A stretch of DNA of 64,000 nt, taken from assembly GCF_001632365.1 (NCBI RefSeq), contig NW_024468562.1:180005-244004 (forward strand). Direction: 5' to 3'. The notes beneath the pieces were generated by a model. That model saw only the letters and a list, made by a program, of their open reading frames with translations. It did no database searches and was not told where the DNA came from. Of the stretch, positions 57,049-64,000 are shown in pieces; position 1 is the stretch's first letter, and every line of letters begins with the position of its first letter. Both the position numbers and the translations under genes were made by a program. This stretch comes from Laetiporus sulphureus 93-53 (Eukaryota; Basidiomycota; Agaricomycetes; Polyporales; Laetiporaceae).

Positions 57049-57513
57049 CGGCGTGTCGTACAGATGTCTGTGAAGAATCGGGGTCAGACTCTAGATTGTA
57101 CGATAGTTGATGACGATTCGTTCATTGTTTCTATGTTCATCTCTCCATGCGCCGTGCCTTGGACCCAAAGTTCCTACGTGTTTTTACAAACTCCTTGATA
57201 TACGAATGAATCCCACAACTCGCGTTTATTCCCATTGCAGACCCGTTTCAGAGCATGCTGAGTGGTGTCGGTACTCGTGAGCATCCAAGCGTCTGGAACT
57301 CAGTGGGAAGTTCATTTTGCTCAATGTATTGGTCCATCGTGCAAGCACGCGTTATGGCTGCAGCGCGCTTGAGGCTGACATTCCAGAGCGTTGTCAGTTT
57401 TGTCCTTAGATGCCCCACATTTCGTGCATCGGGCAGCAGATTGTGAGCTTTACAGTCATACATGCAGTGGATAGGCTGAAACATTTCTGGCTGCTCAGCT
57501 GCTGCGAAAAATT
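57049..57513. other. Short intergenic region between convergent genes
   Basis: This stretch lies between the 3' ends of the SMP-like gene and DUF6534 copy B. No feature was recognised. Confidence 0.4.
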
Positions 57514-59474
57514 CTACGCGAACATTTGCACTTTGCGGTCGTCCGCGTTCTCCACATCTACATTACTATTCGTGGGCGTGTGAGTGGAATTGAGGTCCAC
57601 GACTCCAGCTTCCGCGACATCGTTATGCGTAGCCTTCGTGACAGTCTGATAAATCTGTATATGGGGCGGCAGAGGTAAAGTGCTGGTAGGCGTCTCTGAC
57701 AGACGTCTAGGAGGGATTCTGGCAGCAGCGAAGCTCATTGTGATTGCATCGTCTGCGACAGTTCCTCGGGGGCTATTCAAGTGGTGTCGAGCATTGAGAC
57801 TGTAAAGTCCGTGAGTAAACGAGTCTTTAGACGCGTATGTGACTCACGTTGCAAGAAATGAGTTTGCATAGACTGAAGTAATCGTTAACGAGTATACGCC
57901 TGGGAACATATATGATACAGACGTTTCCCTTGAATGGAGACCATTCCCATGAATATCAAACTGCCCTTGTAGAATACAAACTAGAGGAAGAAAATCATTG
58001 TCCGAACGGTTATGAGACAAGCGAGATCGGGCGACGTAACTGTCATGAGGATCACGATCGACGTCAGCCTACAGTGGAAGATCGTTAGTGACAACAATTT
58101 TCAAGGTCAGGTATTGAGCAATGTATACATAGTTAGACTTCCAGTATTGATGGTGTACGTCTGTAACGTCCTGATCAGATGGTCCGTGCTGGGGCACACC
58201 AAACGTAATGAGTGAAACTTTCGTGATTGGATGACACTGTATAACTTTACCTGCGTGTCCGACCATGACTCTTCTGCAGGTAATAGATCAGTGACACAGC
58301 GATTATTATGTCTTCTGCCGCGGCAAGTGAAACTCCCCAAGTCAAGGTGATCTGGTAAACATGGTACTGCGTCACAAGCTGACAATAGATCGGAGAATGA
58401 TACCATTTACCAATGGCCCCAGTGCTGTGCGGAACGTGGCCCACTCTAAGATCTCCCATCTATGACAGCACCATGTCAGCTGCATGAGCAAAGTCTGCAT
58501 TGTAATCACATACGACAAGGTCACAGTTCCTGAACGGCCACTCAGCACTGTCAGCCTTAGGGGTTCATGAACAAGGGATAATTCACCAATTCCTGTACCT
58601 GTAGGGAGACATTTAGTGGATATCTCGCCATCGCTTACAGATACATACCGACACGCAAAAAGAGCAGTGTTGTCTGATAAGTGTTAGATGCATCAATAGT
58701 CATTCCAACCAAGCGGCAATGACGTCTTACTGCAACAGAGGTGAGAAATCGGTTCTTCGCGCTCACTACAACAGGATCAGTGTACCGTAGGGGCTGCGTC
58801 ACGATTAACATTTACTCACGAATCCAAAGTCGATGAATGAAGAATCTGATAAATGCATCAGTGGGAAAGAAAGTTTTTGAGAAAGTTGTGGCCCACCCTT
58901 GCACGATTGCCGCAATTAATACCTAAGATGATGGTTGATTTAGTGCAACCATAGTCGCCCACGCAGGTAAATCCACCTACAGCGATAAGGACTGGGATCT
59001 AGCGCAAATATTCTGATTTATAATCATCGAGCCACTCGTGCATGAGTGCACTCACCGGGGCACTCCTATCATTCGTTACATCAATATCAGCACCGAGAGG
59101 TAAGATAATTGCATACCAAACAATCTGCTCGACTTTAGCGAGGTCACCGAAATCAATGATGAGATAGCTGTAGACAACGTGGAGACAGAAAACGCTATGA
59201 AGCGTTTCCAGCAACCTTCGCAAACGTAAACACAGGAAGGTCTGTCTAGGGTATGAACGCACCAGATGACTGCCACAACTATTTTGATCTTCAACGGATC
59301 GTTGGGGTAGTTCCACCAATAGACATACGCTTGAATGGTAGACATCCCATAGAATCTAAACATAGATCGCTGAATCTCGTGCAGTGACAGGCTAAATTAT
59401 CAGGCAACGTACACCATAGCTACACAGATCGTTATAAGGAATGCACCTACGAATTTCTCGATAGTGGTAGACAT
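57514..59474 (-). CDS. DUF6534-type seven-helix membrane protein, copy B
   Basis: This is the paralogue of copy A in inverted orientation. The start at 59474 gives MSTTIEKFVGAFLITICVAM and splices to FYGMSTIQAYVYWWNYPNDP. Then come LHSVFCLHVVYSYLIIDFGD, LTWGVSLAAAEDIIIAVSLI, IYYLQKSHGRTRR and DHLIRTLQTYTINTGSLTM. The last exon (about 57790-57514) ends SPRGTVADDAITMSFAAARI, HIQIYQTVTKATHNDVAEAG and DDRKVQMFA. The tail diverges from copy A mainly in the final 60 residues. The genes share intron layout. Function is unknown; the family is proposed to be membrane receptors or sensors in basidiomycetes. Exact internal exon borders remain uncertain. Confidence 0.7.
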
Positions 59475-61105
59475 CTCGATGACCCAAGTCTCTGCGTTCC
59501 AAAAGAAAGAAGACAGAGAAGAGAGCGGTATCCTGGCAGCATCTATATGTCCCAAGGACCACAAGAGCGCTTCAAGTGGGCAGTGACTGAGTGGTTCAGC
59601 GGAGATCGTGGCAAAATGCCGCGATGGGGCTCAGTCGTTTTGGGACACCTGACGTGTTGCATATGCATGGAAGATGGAAGCACCTATGCACGGAAGGGAT
59701 TCATATTGAGAAAGAGCGGAGGTTGCACGACCACAGCCTGGATGACCTGCACATGGCTGCTATCATAATTCGTATGCAGAACCTTATCATTCTGTTCGAC
59801 TGTCTGGGAAGGTTTCCTATCTGTGGAGATCTGTTGTATTTCAGTGGAGATAGCGCTGCAATCATTGTGGGCAGCGTGGGTACGCTGCACAGGTCCATGC
59901 AACGCCGACGGCGATCAGTGTTGCAGCTTGAGTGTACTTGTCATTTTGACATGACGTTAGTGTTTACTGTATGCCGCAACACATTAATCGTCGATCGGGA
60001 CACTGCCCACACGAAGAGATCTGAGATGACTGTCAGCACCAATAACTGCTGTCGCATTAAGCATCCTTCGCACCGGAGGACCGCTATCCTCCCGTCCACG
60101 GCCTCAACAAAAGCTATACCATCAACTTGTAGTCTCGTAGACCTCTCCGGCTCGCAAGCCATGCATTCTAGAAGTCGTAAGGCAAGCAAAGACTACGTGC
60201 CAACCCACTCGTTGGGGTCGCATTACCACTACTCGTCATCATGACGCGCGCATGAGAAATCGAGAATGGCTCTCGCAAGATGATAAAAGAAACGTTGGGC
60301 AAAGCCGCTGACGGATATTGAACAGGTGCATGAGCGGCTTCGATTCTGACGCTATCGTGTGTGATCTGAGAAGCCGGCCTATGGCGCGTTTCGTGAGACT
60401 ATGTAGCTGACCGTATTGTTCCTAGAGTCTATGAGTTGCATATTCGTGCATAGTGTTCGCATGAGCATTGATGACGAAAGGGAGTCATAGTAGGTCACCA
60501 GCAAACCCTCGCGCGATTGTGGCTGAGACAAGGTACATCGCGGTCACATGGCCCGCCGCAACATCTTTAGCGCACCTTTATATTCCTTTTCCCCAAATTT
60601 TCTGGTACGCGATACCTTGCAACCTTGGATGTCCTGAATATTCATTGAGGCGGCTGGAACCCGAATTTCCAGTAAATATATCAGGGCAGCAATGCAGACC
60701 CCAGAGACAGACGGCAGCACGTGGAACCAGTGTTATTTGAGCACGGCTCACAGTCTCCTGTCTTTCAGATACTATCGGCGTTTACAACAACCTTCTTTTT
60801 CCAGGGAGAAAGCGGAAATACCTGCCAAGGTAAATGTACATTACCGCGACGGGTCTGAGTCATACGGGGCGTATATGTTCTGTCCCTCATCCAGAATCCC
60901 ACATATGCACGCGCGTGCCAGGCTGTTATTCTTACAATTCTGAATTGACATAGCTCAGCTGGGGCTTTCTATGCGAGTTCGCAGTAATTTGACCAGGGAA
61001 TACAGAGCGGGACATACCTCCCGCCAGTGAAGTTCGTACCTTGCATAATGCACTTCTTGTATCGCGGATCACAAGTCGCAGCCGTCCGGACATGACCACC
61101 CCGGT
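59475..61105. other. Intergenic region, about 1.6 kb, with a long open frame of unknown meaning
   Basis: A 217-codon plus-strand frame (59591-60244) is rich in His, Arg and Cys and has no recognised motif. A minus-strand alternative (60189-59700) encodes hydrophobic-looking segments (LLVLTVISDLFVWAVS) that could be a degenerate membrane protein. Neither is convincing as a gene. Confidence 0.3.
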
Positions 61106-62639
61106 TCAAGCCTCCTGAGCCTTGGCCCGCTTTGCCTCTCTAATCTTCTTCGTCCGCAAACCCCAGTATTTCGTCTTCTGCGGCGCCTCCGCGACGGCGA
61201 GCCAGCCCCCGTCGTTTCCTGCGAGAGCCTTCCAGATCTTCGCCGCCTGTATCGCGCTCTTCTTCGCCTCCTCCAGCTTCTCCATCGCACAGTACGCCTT
61301 GCACAAGCGCTGGGACCGCACTGCCCATACCTTCTCGTTGAAGTATTTCTCCTTCTCCATCATGTCAAGCACAAACAGGCACGCTTTTGTGATCTTGTCC
61401 TCCGGCGCAGACGCATCGTTGATCCATTTCTCCAGCTCGTCGTCGTCGTAGGATGTCTCTTGCAAGCGTTGGATCGTTGCACGCCGAACATTGCTGGCCT
61501 TGCCCGCAGCGCCGGTTAGGCTGCACGAGGGACATGTGCAGAAGAAATTGTACTTTTCCTTCAGCTCCCTCCGGCGAGTGGCGCGAGGGGCAGCCTCATC
61601 TAATTCTAAGTACGACATCGTGATTTCCTCTCCCTTGCGAATCGGCGTCAATGCACGGATCTCCATCGTAAATGCCAAGAGATCCCATCGCGATATCACA
61701 TTCGGAGTGCAGCTGTAACGTCGCAGTGGAATTACTTTCTCAAGTCAGATCGAATGTAAGGATTCGTACCTGTGGTTGATCCGCGAGCTCTCCATGCAGA
61801 CGGCTCCACAGGCTCCATCGTACCCAGGTAGCGCGCCAATGTTGATTGCATTCGTGTCGATGATGCCCTGCTCCCGCGGGCGATCGTTGCCTTTGCAATT
61901 GTGGAGCACGTAGAACATGAGCCGATCATACTCGCACATGCGTGACAGCAGCTCTACGATAGCATCATTCGCGGATGGATCCCCGGGGCGCAAGGAGAAC
62001 GGATGGACAACGGTCGAGACAAACAGCGGGCGCTCACATATGATGAGATCGCCCGTGTCGAAGTCGGCAGTAGCGAACAGGCAGAGGCCCTTGTCCTTTA
62101 TTGAACGCAATTCATAACTCCGTGCGGTGTAAGTGAGAGGGGCCGGGAAGCCAGGAAGGGCGAGGATAGCCTCCTTCATCCCCACAAAGAGCAAGGTGTT
62201 AGTCACCCTCTCAGTGAGGATGGGCGGGAGTGTTACTAAGGCGCGGTGCGACATGTCGGGCGGGAAGGTTCCAACCAAGGGAGCGTCGCGACTGGTTGAG
62301 GCTCTTCCACACGGGATGGGTATAAAGCCATCGACGGTCTTCGCATTGGGGGCCGGAGATGGTGTGGTCAGTGTTTGCACTTTGACCATTGGCTCGTTGC
62401 CGGTGTTGAGTGGCTTGCCTTTCAGGACACCACGCTTCATGTCTGTACGAGGTGCTGACTTGCTCTCCGGAATGGACACTAAGCGAGGATTGACAGGAGC
62501 ATTATCAGCATTTGAGAGGAAACATACCCTTCATGCTCGCATCGCAGACTGCCTCCTTCTCTACAGCGGACGCTCGAAACGCGTCAACCACTCCAGAATC
62601 AGCGTTGAGCGACTTGCCCAGGAGAAATCCGCGCTTCAT
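61106..62639 (-). CDS. SET-domain lysine methyltransferase (SMYD-like, fungal)
   Basis: The first in-frame ATG (62639) gives MKRGFLLGKSLNADSG; the frame upstream has only a GTG. A short first intron leads to VSIPESKSAPRTDMKRGVLK. The SET domain is split: YELRSIKDKGLCLFATADFD and DLIICERPLF, then GAVCMESSRINH joined across an intron at about 61710-61770 to SCTPNVISRWD, restoring the NHSCxPN motif. The AdoMet-site end is ALTPIRKGEEITMSYLEL. A post-SET cysteine cluster (YNFFCTCPSCSL) follows, then a helical C-terminus with MEKLEEAKKSAIQAAKIW. The protein should transfer methyl groups from AdoMet to lysine in a histone or other protein. No zinc-finger MYND insertion was seen. Confidence 0.85.
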
Positions 62640-63963
62640 GATGGCAGGCAGCAAGACCGAGAGGGAGTGATCAACGGTGTAATCGTGCACGACCTTATAA
62701 GACGAAATAGCACTGAGAAACCTCGATCAGACGTGCATGACAGCCATCAAGACAATGACAATGCACCTCTCGCAGACCCACGCTATCTTCGCGAGGCATG
62801 AGTCGACACGTGCCCTAATTATGCCTAGGTCGGCCACAAGAAGCCGGCAGATATCAACATGCGCTCGGAAAATTGTCGAGCGTAAGCCAATGCGGGCGAG
62901 AAGATGCACGATTAGGTAGAAAGAGCACCAGTGCAATGGTGGGCTGTTCGTTTCGAATATTGATGCTCGGGGCGATCACACTTGGCTTGCACGTGATGGG
63001 GGGGGGGCGACTCAAGTCGGCGGCGAAATGCGTTCCTCCGTCCACAGGAAAGCAGAAAGAAACCACGACATCAGCGGTCCTTTCGGTGTAGAAAGAAGCA
63101 TGAAGCGACTTAACGGGAGTCGCGCGAGGTATATTTTAGTGTTCAGATCAACGACAGCCATTGATTACCAATTTTCCGTTAAAGCGAGTGAATGAATGGA
63201 AAGCGGTGTGGAAAGAAAAGCTGACGCCGTACAAACGAGAATTCATACTCGAGTCCTCGCACACTGTGCTCAGAAATGTACATCACACAACGTTGAGAAC
63301 CTTTGCACGGGACTGGGAGGGACCAGCACGTTAAGATGATACTTGAAAGTTGAGCTTATGAATTCGCTGTTCTGTCGAGATTGCAATCTGAGTCTCGAAG
63401 ACTCCTTCTGTTTCAGCTTTCTAAGTAGCCTCGTTCGAACAGCGAATTCAACAATATGTGATTGTTCATCTAGCGAGCTGGAGTACACGAAATCCGGACT
63501 CGGGCATGTGATCTTACTAAGTCACTGGGCAGATATATGCGTGCCAATAAGTTTCTTATGAGCTTTCAAAGGACATCCTTACGGTTCGCGATGCTGAGGG
63601 AGCTGCTGTGTCATGTCGCAAAGCCTACTGGCAGCCTTCCGTAAAGAACAATTCACGGCGTACTTCACCAGAATCGTATACGTCTCCCCAAGACATATTC
63701 TTCGGGCTTCAGATATATTAGGAAGCATTGAAGTAGTTTCACAGCCCCACCAGGAGCAGTGAATCCGCCGTGATCAGGCCTTTAGCGTCAGGCCCTAAAA
63801 GCACGAAGACAGATCGGTCACACATTCAGATGGGCGCGATCGGCGCGACGCGTCCGAACCAAGTGCACGTCACGGTGTGACGCGACGCGTTGATTATCAC
63901 ACGCTACGTCTTGTCATCTTCCATCCCATTCACATCGCCCGGAAGCGGTCCCAAATACTCAAG
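62640..63963. other. Intergenic region at the right edge, about 1.3 kb
   Basis: This is the upstream region of the SET gene and of a possible plus-strand gene at 63964. A G run (about 62999-63008) is present. No other gene was recognised. Confidence 0.4.
63848..63890 (+). promoter_or_regulatory. Pair of MluI cell-cycle boxes (ACGCGT)
   Basis: ACGCGT occurs at 63848-63853 and 63885-63890, 74-116 bp before the ATG at 63964. In fungi this is the core of the MBF binding site in G1/S genes. It is a match by sequence only. Confidence 0.4.
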
Positions 63964-64000
63964 ATGGCTGATCTGGAGGCCGCATTGGACGTTACGAGAA
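63964..64000 (+). CDS. Possible start of a gene cut by the window edge
   Basis: The last 37 bases read ATG and MADLEAALDVTR, in frame to the edge. The position behind a divergent promoter region with two ACGCGT boxes is compatible with a real start codon. Too little is visible to name a product. Confidence 0.35.
   Translation, partial: MADLEAALDVTR

Overview
The window looks like nuclear DNA of a basidiomycete fungus, probably an Agaricomycete. It is gene-dense, with genes on both strands and many short spliceosomal introns (about 50-65 nt, GT...AG). The gene families are typical of that group: a Crinkler-type NTPase/nuclease effector, DUF6534 seven-helix proteins, basidiomycete F-box proteins, a copper amine oxidase, a P450, a WHI2-type BTB protein and an Hva1-type TUDOR protein. 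Chromovirus (Ty3/gypsy) and Ty1/copia retrotransposon remnants are also present. Gene models were built by hand from conserved motifs and GT/AG borders. Exon borders are firm where they are listed and approximate elsewhere.

Left part (1-10.3 kb): the 3' end of a gypsy element (chromodomain plus dUTPase, then its LTR), a multi-exon Crinkler-like gene on the minus strand, a decayed copia 3' end with a short LTR, and a complete cytochrome P450 on the minus strand. A small diverged dispersed repeat occurs near 2.3 kb and again near 9.7 kb.

Metabolic part (10.3-18.2 kb): a xylulokinase-family FGGY kinase, a small Hva1-type TUDOR gene and a peroxisomal-type copper amine oxidase, all on the minus strand. 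A gene-poor stretch of about 4 kb (18.1-22.1 kb) follows.

Central housekeeping part (22-48 kb): a fungal-specific membrane protein with a long disordered tail, an unknown 351-aa protein, and an AlkB-like dioxygenase divergent from a PinX1/PXR1 G-patch protein. These are followed by a VWA/Med25-like protein divergent from a WHI2-like protein, LTO1, two F-box proteins, and a decayed duplicate of DPH3. The part ends with the divergent pair MTO1 (mitochondrial tRNA wobble-uridine modification) and DPH3 (diphthamide synthesis and Elongator-linked tRNA wobble-uridine modification), separated by 214 bp.

Right part (48-64 kb): two inverted paralogues of a DUF6534 membrane protein enclose an AIF/FSP1-like oxidoreductase and a small LEA/SMP-like gene. 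A SET-domain methyltransferase follows. At the extreme right edge there is a possible truncated gene start on the plus strand, preceded by two MluI-box (ACGCGT) sites. No tRNA, rRNA or CRISPR array was seen.
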